Positions 34,636 to 46,800 of a DNA stretch of 64,000 nucleotides are shown in pieces; the stretch's first letter is position 1; each line of letters opens with the position of its first letter. A program made the translations under genes and the position numbers. Source of the DNA: Terebella lapidaria (Eukaryota > Annelida > Polychaeta > Terebellida > Terebellidae); assembly GCA_949152475.1 (NCBI GenBank), contig OX424558.1, forward strand, positions 40,850,751 to 40,914,750. Reading direction: 5' to 3'. The notes beneath the pieces are model-generated. The model did no database searches. It was given only the letters and a program-made list of their open reading frames with translations, and had not been told where the DNA came from.

Positions 34636-34639
34636 ACTA
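34636..34639. repeat. Gypsy target duplication ACTA, right
   Basis: ACTA follows the terminal CA of the 3' LTR and matches 22,878-22,881; the TIR-element interior resumes as ACTATATAATTATG. Confidence 0.7.
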
Positions 34640-35048
34640 TATAATTATGTACGCATGCACATGTTTCAATCTGGTTAAATCTGAAAACATTCTATCCGAA
34701 ATAATAACTATGCAGCCCACGAAAGCAGACCGGAAGTCACTGAACATTGAACAACATCAAATAATTACACACGATTGAAAGTCCGCAAAACTTATCATAA
34801 TCGGACCAGTGAAAAAACGATCGATCATTAGATCAGGCTCTCGCGCACGTTTGTTTTGATATTACGATCGAGCGCTCGAATTTCCAAGCGCTCGACTTCA
34901 CACTAATACATGTAGAATACAATGGTTTGATTGAGATCGATATAACACGATATATATAATCGACAATCCTTACAAATGTTGGACCATTATGGGTATTTAT
35001 TGTAATATATTCAGAAGGAAATTTAGTCGAACAGTTTTATTGACAACC
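34640..35048. other. Interior of TIR element, right part
   Basis: AT-rich non-coding sequence between the Gypsy element and the right inverted repeat. It contains GATCGATCATTAGATCAGGC-like palindromic fragments and GAGCGCTCGAATTTCCAAGC (near-palindromic CGAGCGCTCG). No gene. Confidence 0.5.
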
Positions 35049-35166
35049 TTAAATAACCGGGTACGTTTTGACCAATCAAACTGGGTACGTTTCAGTAAAA
35101 ATGGTTACGTTTTGGTTTGGGTACGTTTCGGTTGGGTACGTTTTGACATGGGTACGTTTTGACCTG
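35049..35166. repeat. Right terminal inverted repeat
   Basis: AAATAACCGGGTACGTTTTG, then ACTGGGTACGTTTCAGT, GGTTACGTTTTGGTTTGGG and ATGGGTACGTTTTGACC; inverse of 21,205-21,330. Confidence 0.85.
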
Positions 35167-35173
35167 TTACCAT

Positions 35174-38100
35174 ATGAAGCATCTCCTGTGATTGACAATC
35201 TGGTCTTGATGTTGGGTCTGGCGATTTGTCTAGAGCTGCATGATTCACGCCAGTAAAAATTTGCTGCTACAAGCAGAAAACAGTATCATTACCGGACCTT
35301 CACTTGATTTTGTTCCGAAGTTGCTCAGCAAACTAACGCCGATAACACTGAAAGTAGAACTGGTGATGGGCAGTTACATATTCTGTCGTTAATAGGTATT
35401 ACCTGCAGAAAGTATGGTGGTTATAAACTAATAACAATTTCAATAAAACAAGACAGGGAGCTGCTCTTCCCGGCTGTCACTTCCAACAAGTGTCGCTGGT
35501 AATAGAGTTAGCAAATATTACCTGTCTGAAAGCTGGCTATAGGTATGAACCATACAGAATAAAGATAATCACTTAAGAAATTGAAAGAATTGTTCATTCT
35601 ATAAAAGTTATTCAAACCAATCGCCCAGCCATCTTTGTACATTTTATATCAATGATGTCCATGGTATACGCTGTGAAAATAACAATACAACATTCTTGAC
35701 TACAAAATCACGAAGATTTTTGTTAGTGGTTGAAAAGCTGATTTGTTTATGTGCAATGTCAAGAAATCGTGATGAAAATATCGAATATGGAAAATCTCAT
35801 AAATGTGAAGATTGAGCTGACCTGAGACTTGCGTGTCTATGTCTTTTCCACCTTACAGGGGACTTTATTTTGAGAGAGTAATCAGATATACACCGAAGGC
35901 CGAGACATGGGCCCAGTGAGTCCCATAGATATTTATTTTCCTATTATCAAACGTGAACCAGGCGCCGACACAGACGAATACAGGTTTGGTCCAGGACATT
36001 AAACATTCTCCATGATCAACGTACCACAGTCGTACTGAGTGATTGGCTAGCCATGGAATTGACGTTGTACAAATGCATCACTGACATGGAAACAAATAAA
36101 TGTGGAAAGCTAAACATAGAGCTATCGACAATTACGAAACGACAAGCTACAAGGCGATCCAGACAAGTCTAACTTCGTACACCAACCCTTGAGGTTCAAT
36201 ATCAGATATAATCAGCTATATTTCGGAACAATTGTTTCTTTTTGAAACTCCCTGTTACAAATTACTTGATTTACAAGAATGTTCTGCAACTTCGATTCAC
36301 GACTCAAATATAAGCTGTTTTACTCTTGTCTTTTTGGAATGAATACAACGCTGCAGTACAGTACAGTTTTTTCTTGTTTTTTGAGGAACTAATGTTGTTG
36401 GTTGATTATCAACAAGCAACAATTAGAACTAAATGATGTTCCATGATATTTCGGTTCACATTTTCTTTCCTTTTTTCTTTCTTTTAGACCATATTTAATC
36501 TGAATGCAACTTGAACTGAAGGATAATTCAAGTATAATATGGGTTTAATTAGCCAAAGTATGTTTTCTATGTATCAGAAATGATTGAGATATTTAATGTC
36601 ATAATAATTATAAAATATATTCATTCATATGATAAGTTCAATAAGTGTGTAGATTGTTTATTCTACACAGTGTTTGTTAGATTAGGAAACAGGATGAGTC
36701 TTGCTTTGTTATGTCATGATTTATCTGTTATGCTGGTGTTGTATGTTAATGTTGGATTAGGCCTAATAAAAATTATTTTTTTAAAAATAAAAAAAATCAA
36801 CTCAAGAAGTTCCGATCTGACATTTATATGAAGCATTTCCTGTGATAAAGGCAATTCGTTCTTCACGTCAAGTGTGGTAATTTGATGTATGTTGCAAGTT
36901 GCATGATTTACACTAGTAGTAGTTTTCAGCTACATCCACAAAACTATAGCATTACCAGACCTCCACTTGACTTCGTTCTTTCATCGGGAATTACTCGGCA
37001 GACACCGTTTTTATTACCAACAATAAACTTGATAATGAGCACTTTCATGTTCTGCATTAACGAACATTGCCTGTAGCAGGAATAATGGTTATAAACTAGT
37101 AAAGATTATAATTACAATGGGAGAGGGAGCAGCTCTTTCCTGCTGTCACCTTCAAAAAGGTATCCGATGCCTGGATTAGCAAATACTCCTGGACTGAGAG
37201 CTGGCCACATGATTGCAACATACACAGCAAGTTCAAGTGAGGATTCTTAAAAGATTATCCAGATTATAGTTTTAAAAAAAATAATGAAAGTCACATACTA
37301 TAGTTAATGGCTAATGAGAATGAATAAATTCATGATCTCGGGCGTTTCGTGATGTGAGCTTGCATCGTCACGACTCAAACTGTTGCTATTGTGAAACTGT
37401 TGTTAGGATTTTCCAATCCTAGAAAATGCGGTGGTTGATAGTTTGGAGACACCCATGTTGTGACTGAATCCCAATGAAGCATGAGGTATAGCCCAGCCAG
37501 ATGTCTGCCAGCATGTTTCTGACACCCCCTCTCTCCTGCGTGAATCCACATGTTGGTTCAATCATTTATTTAATAATTATTCCCAACTAATTACTAAGAA
37601 GTGAGGCCATAGATATTTATTGGCATATTATCAAGTACGAACCAGACTCAGACCATTACAAGTTTGGTCCGGGACATTTTTCTCCATTACTAACGTACCA
37701 CAATCGTACTTAGTGAATGGCTAGTCATAGAATTGGCTTTGTACAAATGTATGAATTACATAGAAACAAGTAATTGTGGAAAGTAAAACATAAAACGTCT
37801 GACTAACAACACGACCCGCTACAAGGCAATCCAGACAAGTTGACGTCCACACAACGACTCTGGACGTTCAATATCTGACATAATCAACTATTATCAAAAC
37901 CGTTGTGTCCCTTGTAATATCCAATGCTTGCTCCAGGTTTTGAAATTCACAACAATTTCATGCACATTCGTGAATTACATAAAATATAACCATTTTTACA
38001 TACAATGCTTCAGTATTGTATTGTAATGTAGTGTCTTGTATTGTAAGGAGCTACTTCCTTTGCTACTTTTTTTGTTATCAATGAGTAATAATTAGAATTA

Positions 38101-40140
38101 AAATCAAGTTAGTGTTCAGTGATATTTTGGTATACAATGTTTGGTGTTTTGATTTTCTTGTAGACCATCTTCAGTCTATACTTCTCATACAGCCACTCAT
38201 TATAGGAGGCATCTCCTTTGATTGAAAATTTGGTCTTCATGTTGTTTCTGGCCATTTGGCTGCATAATTCACACTAGTGAAAACCATATTATTATCATTA
38301 TCGGACCTTCATTTGAGTTTGTGCCAAAGCTTTTCAACTAACGCTGTTCTGTTAAAACAAAAACTAATAAACAAGACGGGAGCTGCTCTTCCCGGATGTC
38401 ACCTCCAATAAGTGTCGCTGGTGTTAGAGTTAGCAAATCTACCTGGCTGAGAGCTGGCTATAGGTATGACCCATACAGAATAAAGATAATGAAATTTAAA
38501 GCATTGTTTATTCTATAGTATAGTTATTCGAACCAATCACCCAGCTATCTTTTGTACATTTTATATCAATGATGTCCATGGTATACTCTGTGAAAATAAC
38601 AATACAACATTCTTGACTACAAGATCACGCAGATTTTTGTTAGTTGTTGAAAAGCTGATTTGTGTCTCGTGTAATGTCAAGAAATCGTGATAAAAGTATT
38701 GAGTATCGCAAATCTCATAAAGTGTGAAGATTGGGCTGACCTGAGACTTGCGTGTGTATGTCTTTATGAACCTTACAGGGGACTTTATTTAGCGGGAGTA
38801 GTCAGATATACGCCGGCGACCAGGACATGGGCCCAGTGAGTCCCATAGATATTGATTGTACTATTATCAAGCGTGAACCAGGCGCCGGCTCAGACCAATA
38901 CAGGTTTGGTCCGGGACATTAAACATTCTCCATGATCAACGTACCACAGTCGTACTGAGTGAATGGCTAGCCATGGAATTGACTTTGTACAAATGTATCA
39001 AGGACATGAAAACATGTAATCGTGGCAATACAGAGAGAGTCATTCACAGAGAAATTGTTACTGACATCATGACCAGCTATTAGGCGATCCGGACAGGTCC
39101 AAATCCGAACACCGATCCTTGAGATTCAATACCAATCCAATGAATGTGTTTTTTTGAATCTCAAAAACACGTTCCAAGTTTCAAGATTCTCATCAATTTC
39201 CTGCAACCTCAGGAAGTGTTTAATATACAGTTCTCTTTTCCGGTATCTTTCTAGATACAATGCTTCAGTGCAATACATTACATTGCAATATTGTCTTGTT
39301 TGTACTTTCTAAGGCAGTTTATCAACAATATTCGGTGATACTTCTGTATACAAAGTTCCTTGTTGAGTATTTGTTGTTCATCATCTCTAGTCTAAAGTTG
39401 ACTTTCCATAATCACCTCGAGACGTTGCAATTCAACATCTCCTGTGAATGAGCATTTGTTCGTCATGTTGTATCTGTCCATTTGTCGGAGGATGCATGAT
39501 TCACTAATAAAAGTTTGCAGGTGCAAAACCATATCTTCACCGGATCATCACTTGACTTCGTCCATTTGAGGAAAACTGCTCGGCAAACAAACCCTAACAA
39601 TGCCGACAATAAAAGCGATGATGGTTCGTTATAAATTGTGTCGCATTGTCTGCCACAAGTATGATGGTAATAAACTAATGAAATTTTCAATAAAACAGGA
39701 CAGGGAGCTGCTCTTTCCGGTTGTAAATGATTCAATAAATGATTCTGTCAAATGACGCGTTTCAAAGGTCAAATGTGTTGAGACACTTGAAACACCTTCA
39801 CCTTCCCGGAATCATCATGATTCAAACTACTGATTTTCATCCTAGAAATCTCGGTGGTTGCTAGATATAAGATAGCTATGTTGTGAATGAATACTGATGA
39901 TCCCTGAGGTGTAGCTTCAAGACAAGATGTCTGCCAGCATGCCTCTGGTAATCCCCTTTTTCTAGTTGAAGACGCCTGTTTGTTTCGTTAATATAATTAC
40001 TGATTACACCTATACCATTGTCTGCAGTAAAAAAAAACTGTTGATGTGTGAGTTCTGTTTACTTAAGCCCTCTGATTTACAGCGTTCACATTGTAATCAG
40101 GTTTGATCAGACAATAGATCATCTTCTGCTGATCTGTGAA
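35174..40140. repeat. Array units 3 (right part) to 5
   Basis: No gene. Core 1 copies at 35,875-36,055, 37,600-37,730 (left end missing) and 38,795-38,975; core 2 near 38,006-38,068; tail copies (CACTTGA.TT.GTTC) near 35,305, 36,965, 38,310 and 39,545. Short open frames such as 36,580-36,831 are AT-rich and lack motifs; the sequence around them (GGCCTAATAAAAATTATTTT) looks like the A-rich end of an old retroelement. Copies differ by ~10-20% and by indels. Confidence 0.75.
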
Positions 40141-40431
40141 TATGTTTAAGGATGCATTGTACGTATATGTTTAAAAAATAACAAAATCTTTTTTTGGCAA
40201 CAGAATTTAATATGGCGATCAATAGACATCTAGGATCACCAACCGAGACTTCGTTCTTGAATTAATATGATTATATGTCCGATAATTGTCATTTTCATAT
40301 ATCATTTTGTGACTTAATTCTCAAGAGACAAGATACACTCATAACATTCCCAGCGGAAGGATTAGTTTGTACTGCGAACAACTAGTACTGCTAGTAAAGC
40401 TTACTGGTGAGTTGCGCTCGGGTGCACCCAG
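40141..40431. other. Stretch before the TIR element at 40,434
   Basis: AT-rich, no gene or repeat core recognised. Confidence 0.5.
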
Positions 40432-40433
40432 TA

Positions 40434-41509
40434 CGGGGCGCCAAGTGTCAAGTAGGTGTTTGTGTCACAAAAATGGATTTAGTCCCTCAAAATTGAAATA
40501 ATAATTACAAAATCAGTTTTGTAATCACACAATTAATTTTGTATCATAAAATTGATAACTGGTACTTCAACTTCGATTTTGTTGGACAAAATCGAATTTT
40601 GTCATCACACATGTCAATTGATTGTGTATCGCTAAATTGAGAATTGGTACATCAACTCCGATTTTGTTGGACAAAATCGAACTTTGTCATCACACAATTG
40701 ATTTTGTATCACAAAATTGAGATTGGTAGATCTACATCAACTCCGATTTTGTTAGACAAATTTGAATTTTGTCATCACACGAAGTACACGTGTGTTCAAT
40801 CAGTATCATACAGTTTTCCCTAGTTGTAAAGACAACATTTTGTTCGCGTGCTTATTTACATCATAGAAATACAGCATAAGATCAACGATCCTCCATCGTT
40901 GATCGAAAGGGTGGTTTTCTTTTATGAAATGTCCAAGCTCGTGACTTGGTTGACGTTTACCGTTTGCATGACTCTATAGCAACGTTCATTGTATTGATTG
41001 TTTATGTGGCAAATGATGTTTTTATTTTACGTATACATGTCCACGTTTGATGTCTGGGTTGGATGACACGTCTAAAGAGGCTATCTTATGGGTTATGTCC
41101 ATTCTGTGATGTATTTCTATGATTTCAATGACCTTCTTAAAGTGACCATTGAGAGCAACTGTTACAATAGAAATGATCCCATATAAACTGGAGCATGCGC
41201 ATAGGCCACAAAATTGAAGTTTGATCTCAATTTCGTGATACAAAATCAATGGTGTGGTGACAAAATTCGATTTTGTTCAACAAAATCGAAGTTGATGTAC
41301 CAATTCTCAATTTTGTGATATAAAATCAATTGTGTGATGACAAAATTCGATTTTGTCCAACAAAATCGAAGTTGATTTACCAATCCTCAAGTTTGTAATA
41401 CAAAATCAATTGCGTGATTACAAAACTGATTTTGTAAATATTAGTTTCAATTTTGAGGGACAAAATCCATTTTTGTGACAAAAACACCTACTTTACACTT
41501 GGCGCCCCG
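40434..41509. mobile_element. ~1.1-kb TIR element (MITE-like) with internal palindromes
   Basis: The left end CGGGGCGCCAAGTGTCAAGT and the right end, read in reverse, CGGGGCGCCAAGTGTAAAGT are flanked by TA on both sides (40,432-40,433; 41,510-41,511). Homology between the arms runs ~300 bp inward (AAAAATGGATTT.GTCCCTCA). Each arm carries two or three copies of the hairpin CGATTTTGTTGGACAAAATC (9-bp stem, 3-nt loop) alternating with ATCACACAATTGATTTTGTA-type phrases. CACCCA/TGGGTG outside TA also mirror each other, so the true ends may lie a few bases further out. No transposase: the centre (40,800-41,220) has no coding frame of note. Confidence 0.8.
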
Positions 41510-41650
41510 TACATGGGTGTGTGAGCAAATAAAGTAAATCCGCTTATTGTATTCCTCTGACAGTTAGTACAGTCGTATATGCATCTATTATTATATGGTC
41601 ACACAACAAAATGTTCATACCAACAGCAGCTTGTTTGTCATGTTGACAAT

Positions 41651-42213
41651 ACACCCATTGCACTATTGGAATGTAAGTTTCAATATATTACCACCATTAC
41701 AGTCCGATTTTGATGATGCCAATAACAAAGGTAAAATACAAATAAAATCGGTATTATCGCCCTATCGTTTTTCCCCTATGGCCTTGACATTGCTCGAATT
41801 GCTGATTGTGAAGAGGACTCAAATAGGATCTTTAGCGCCTTAATTCTGCTCATGTAACGAGATTCTTATTAGTTGATTCGGCCCAAGTACCGTACACTGC
41901 TCCTTAATACTACTCGTCCACTGCAAACATACCATTTAATCCATCTCGCACCTGTTTAATCCTTATTCAATATAGAGGAAGACGTAGAATATGATACTTG
42001 GGCCGTTGATTCGCATTTTAAGCCATGTTGGATATAAAAGACTGAGTCGCACAACAAACGTCTTCCCGAAGTGAGCTAAGTGTTTGGTAAGTCAGTTTCG
42101 TTGAGTTGCTGAGATGAGTAGAAAGTGATTTCTATGCCACTTTGAGCAATGTCAAGGCCATAGGGGAAAACAATAGGGCGATAATACCGAATTTACAATA
42201 GTGCAATGGGTGT
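41651..42213. mobile_element. ~560-bp inverted-repeat element
   Basis: Three perfect paired blocks: ACACCCATTGCACTATT (41,651-41,667) with 42,197-42,213; CGGTATTATCGCCCTAT (41,749-41,765) with 42,173-42,189; and a 23-bp pair at 41,773-41,795 with 42,144-42,166 (CCCCTATGGCCTTGACAT...). The blocks sit 81 nt apart on the left but 7 nt apart on the right, so the left arm has gained ~74 bp or the right lost it. The loop (41,796-42,143) has no gene. It reads as a MITE or foldback element; target duplications are not clear. Confidence 0.65.
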
Positions 42214-42689
42214 ATATGAAGCTTTGTTTTGCTGACGATTGTAAAAGTGATATATTGTCATCGATTTGCACAGTGCTTGCTGCTTGGTGCACTTAGTGAT
42301 ACTGTTTATAGATCCATGTCTCGGTTCATCATCTATAGGCATACATATCTCTGTTGAGGAAATTTCTGGGAGGAGGGTTGCGTAGTCTTGCTAATATTGT
42401 TGACTTGGCGTTTACATTATAATAGAATGGGAGAGCTTCTCTCTGCACATCCGAAGTCCATTCTTAATTGGAGTTTGAAGGAATGGATTTAAAACTGGTA
42501 TAATGGAATGAAACTAATATGTTTTACATCCCTTATCGTCTCCAATTTCGATAAAAACACATATTTTGCATTTGGGTCAATATATTATCAACAAACCCAT
42601 AAAGGTGAATGAATGAGTTTCGATTTTCAAGATGCGCTCCATTTCAAAATATATCATTCAGTATACTAAAAGATATAATTGAATCAGGT
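42214..42689. other. No recognised feature
   Basis: AT-rich sequence between the inverted-repeat element and the duplicated segment; no gene, RNA or repeat seen. Confidence 0.5.
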
Positions 42690-43190
42690 ATGTAAATACA
42701 TCCAACACAGGCCACGATATCCAGAGGCCCCTCACAAGTATGTAGATGTGTCCATAAACATCAGTGGAATATGGTTATTGGCTACAGTCTATGATCGGTG
42801 GGTGTGGTAGTGATGACCAGCTGAAATGTCGGTGTATGGAGGTGAAACTGCCTGATATCCTCCTGGTGTCCACATGGGACTTCCAATTTCCGCTCGTCAG
42901 CCACTTAACAACTGAGGATCCTTCCCTGTCTGAATGTCAGCACACGGCATAAACTCTGCATCCTTGTCTACATCCTAACTGGCATGATCTGCTATTATGA
43001 CCTATTTCGCAGTGAATGTAAGTAAAATAAAAACACACGTCGTGTATGTCGAGGACGAGTGTGAGTGATAACGACACCTGGTGTGTCTCTGGATTACTCT
43101 AACTGAAGAGCTCCAAACACCATAATCCTGTATAAGGTTGTTCATGGCCTTATCAGGAATATTGTAACATTATATGATAGTATAATTTGT
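42690..43190. repeat. ~500-bp duplicated segment (copy at 18,600-19,110)
   Basis: Parallel to 18,600-19,110 in order and content. A 62-codon open frame (42,764-42,952) covers part of it, but the other copy differs mainly at replacement positions, so it is not treated as a gene. Confidence 0.6.
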
Positions 43191-45590
43191 GGAATTTAAA
43201 ATTTATCGCTTGTATTTACTTTAAACATTGAGAATGAATTTTATTATACGAGTTATCTTGTGTCTTTCTTGTTCAAGACTTGATCCGAAGACCTCTATGC
43301 TGTTGTAGAAGGTCACTAGGTATGTTGAGCGTTTTTTTTCCCCAGATTTTCTGGCCCAGAACATCAGCCTCCTGTCATACTGCTGTGTGTGGAGGCAATC
43401 GTCCAGAACCTCAGTCAATATGCACCAGGGCAAGATGTTACCGTGTCAACATCATCTCCTGGAACCCTAAATGACATGACAGCACTGGCCATGACATTTG
43501 TATGAAATACTGCTCAGTACGACTTCTAAGATTTCAATAATTTTTTGGAATTCAAAATAAGCTATCTATCCACTTTATCAACAATTATTCCACAATTGGT
43601 CCCTGAATTAGTCTTCCGGCGTCCCGTATACATGGTATACTGTGTATACATGTCGAGTTGGAGTACTTTATTATGGCCCGTGTATGGTGTCCACGAGACC
43701 TGTGCGGTTGGTGACATTTCTCTGTTGTGTCTGGTTTGCTCAGCCGTTTCCTCGCTATTGACTGAGTATTTGACAAGAGGCGGTCTGGCGCGTGCCGTAG
43801 TCTGATAATTCACGGCTCGCTTCACATCTAGCGACTTCACATATCAGCCAGGTGTCTCAACCTCGAGAGGGATATGACACCCCACACGACATACACATAG
43901 ACAGCACGTGTACACGGCTAGGGGTTATATGCTGAACTACTGTGATTTGTTCCATATCACTTTACTCTGTCACGGAATAAGTTTGTAATAATGTTTTATG
44001 ATTGTTTTTGTGTTTGATACACATGCAGCCACTGGTTACGGTATTTACCACGAACAATCAGGAAATATTATCAAAGAAAAAAATATATATTATCTTTCTG
44101 AACAAACAAGATAATCATTTACAATTTGCGGGATGTTTATGTGGAATTTTTTGACAGTCAAGTCAGGGTTAGCAGTGAATCTTGCAGTCCCACACACAAA
44201 CACCTGTCGTCTATTGTAAGGCGACCTGCCGCATGCCAATCACTCGTGTAATTGTTTCAGTGACAGTTTACTCGATTTGATCGAGTTGAAATCAATAAAC
44301 ACCAAATTGCTTGATATTCAGCTCTTATAAGCACAACACATACTTCATAATTCAAGTTTAATAACGATTGATTTAATGGCGTTGTCTTTTTTGACATGTG
44401 ACTTTAAAGAGGGGGTTGTCTGCCAACCTAAACAATGCTTTTTGAATAATTCATGTCCGAACTTAGAGTTCAGGTTACTCTTTAACAAATGCTTATAACA
44501 AAGTTCACTGTATTTATGTGTTGACTGAGCATAATTTCACAGGGACATCGATATAAGGTGCAGACATGGGTTATACAGTTGCAGTCCTCGTGGGCCCGGA
44601 ACAACGTGGACCAGGGGCCAAACTCTCAGTCATACCAGAAGCAGGCTACATGTACAGGTATGGAACATGATGGATGGTAATCTATAGACCCATGGGAGTA
44701 TAAATTGTAATGAATCGTTGTCCGAATGCCACAAACATGACTCCTAACTAAGATGTGATTGTGGGAGGCCTTTTCAAATATTCCAGATATCGTATAGTCG
44801 CCCGCCAGGTGGCGGTGTAGGCCTATATACCCCGGGCAATAAGCTGACAATACGGCCCGAGCAATAAGCTGACAGTACGGCCCGCTGTTTGAACAAACCC
44901 GTCGATAAAACCACCCTCAGCGTGTCACAAAGAATGGCAAAATGAAATAAAGAAAAAAAGCGCGAACAACTTACGATTTGGCGTACCACCTGTCTATGAG
45001 CGAAGCGTGCCCTGGTGTGAGCGACACGAACACATAGACGGGCGGAATTGCGTGTGGTGTCAAGGTGGATAAACTCAGAGTTACAATTCACTCTTTTCTC
45101 ATCAAACTGAACTTTGCATTCGCAGGAGATACGGTAGGTAGTGCTGATCTAACAACGGTATGCATGGTACCAGTAACCTTGCCGTGATGTGAGATGTACT
45201 TGATGAACAGCAATTATTGTACGCGTGTAGTCTCGAGTCGGAAACATTTCTTAATTTTTCGCCTCGGGGACAACATTCACACCAAACCTAATGCAAAACA
45301 AACATTGTCAAGAAGACTGTTTGGGGCACGCGATAGACACGTCTGGAGAATGGTGTGAGTTTGTTTGTGCGTGTGTGTGGTTAGTTTTTGTGTAGCTCGG
45401 TGAGACACACAGACATCACCTGACGTCCGAACGATACACGTGCACACGTGATCCGCGTGCCACTACACGCGCGTTTGACACCCCGTCTTCCGCCTCGCCC
45501 CGTTCTCGCTAATTGCGCTCAACCCCCAAGGTCAGAGGTAACTGAGGTGACAGGTCTCCATGAATAATTTACCACTCCAGCTCATCAACA
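43191..45590. other. Intergenic stretch without supported gene
   Basis: Open frames of 60-105 codons on both strands (for example 43,221-43,433 minus, 43,545-43,805 plus, 44,774-45,091 minus) show no recognised domain. A 25-bp tandem pair with the phrase GCAATAAGCTGACA.TACGG lies at 44,834-44,883. CACGTGCACACGTG (near 45,440) is a double E-box-like palindrome. Base composition rises in GC toward 45,500. Confidence 0.5.
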
Positions 45591-46800
45591 CTCGATAGAG
45601 CGATCATCGGCAGCGCGCGTCTGGAGGCATTCTGACAATGTGGAGACAATGTCTTCCTGAGAGCACTCTAGCTCTTGTCTCACCCCAAGTCCCGATGTTA
45701 CATGTAGTCGGTGTGTACGAAGTTTCCAACACTGCACGAATGTTTCACACATTGTGCTGTAGTTAGTAGCATGCTTTGCAATGTAGGAAGGATCTTGTCG
45801 GTTCCGACATTTGAAAGATGATGTTATATATTGAAGATTTCCTTGATATATTCCAGATGCCAGCCCGGTGGCGGAGTTGCTGATCGATGCCCTTACAATC
45901 TGGGATCTGACACGGCGGGAGTCTCTCCCTGAACTCACGGCCACCTGTAGCGAGCACGGCGGGTCCCGGCCTGGTCCCGGTCTGGTCACAGGGTGCCGAG
46001 GTCAGTGACGGATGGGCCGCCTGTCCCGGACCTCGGAGTCCCGCATGTCCCAGCCAGTGGCCAGCAGCATCGCTCAGGCTCCCCGCCAGCCCAGACCCCG
46101 GCAATAGCAGCTCTTCCAGCCCGCGGCTACACCAGACCCCGGACCCCGGCACGGCGGCGGGGGACCTGTCGGACACGGCCGCGGTAAAGTAGCCAAATCC
46201 CGGGCCGGGATAAACCACTTCTTCCTGACCCAATCAATGCCTCCCGCGGGAGCCGAGCCGCTCAGAAATCACGGGACTCGGAGATCGACTTGAGGAACAC
46301 GTGAGGCTCCGTGAGTAACTCATCCCTCACCCACACCACGGCAGCTGAAATATCGCCTCGTTTGTTCTGTCGAGTGATTTCCTGGATTGCTTTCATGGAG
46401 CATAATTGTTGCCAACAAACTTTGACTCGGGATAGCAGCGTGGGTGTATGAACGTACGCGGCATTACGGTAACGCACGTGCGTGAGATAGACATGTATGA
46501 TTCCAGGAGTCCGTGGAGGTATCGTGGAGCTCTCGGGATACTAGTAGCTGGGCCGAGCTGGGGTCTCGCCGGGTAATGAAGACAAAGTGGTGAGTGACGG
46601 ACTCCAGACGGCAGAGAACACCTCAGACCCGCCTCACGTAGCGGCTAATGACGTTAAGGAGGGAATGTTTGGGTTTTTAATTGACCCAAGTGATACCTGA
46701 CGGTCGGACCTTGTGCCGGAGACTTGTGACACTCGGCTGGTGACCCGTGCCTCGGCCACGCGTGACTGTGAGTGGACCTGTCAGGAATCCGCCACACGTC
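45591..46800. promoter_or_regulatory. GC-rich island upstream of the receptor gene
   Basis: Composition changes from AT-rich to strongly GC-rich at about 45,900-46,240 with many CpG steps, then stays GC-elevated to ~46,800. It lies 0.6-1.4 kb before the first coding exon at 47,342 and could hold the promoter and a non-coding first exon. Open frames here (45,763-46,233 and 46,262-46,477, minus) may be composition effects; the latter ends in GDISAAVVWVRDELLTEPHV, which looks more protein-like but is not recognised. Confidence 0.35.

Larger units (their letters stand above)
21200..35173. mobile_element. TIR DNA element interrupted by a Gypsy retrotransposon
   Basis: The ends carry ~115-bp inverted repeats (21,205-21,330 and 35,049-35,166) built from repeated AACGTACCCAA phrases, and the array repeat resumes on the far side with ATGAAG on both flanks. 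Without the nested Gypsy (22,882-34,635 plus 4-bp duplication) the element is ~2.2 kb. No transposase is recognised in the remaining 21,331-22,877 and 34,640-35,048, so it would be non-autonomous. The superfamily is not assignable. The outermost bases (GATTTCTAGTC and GGTAACAGGTC) are not a perfect pair, so the exact ends are uncertain. Confidence 0.7.

Noticed and set aside
44566..44676. Short exon-like frame MGYTVAVLVGPEQRGPGAKL ending near a possible GT donor
   Set aside because: 36 codons, no partner exon or homology found; could be chance.
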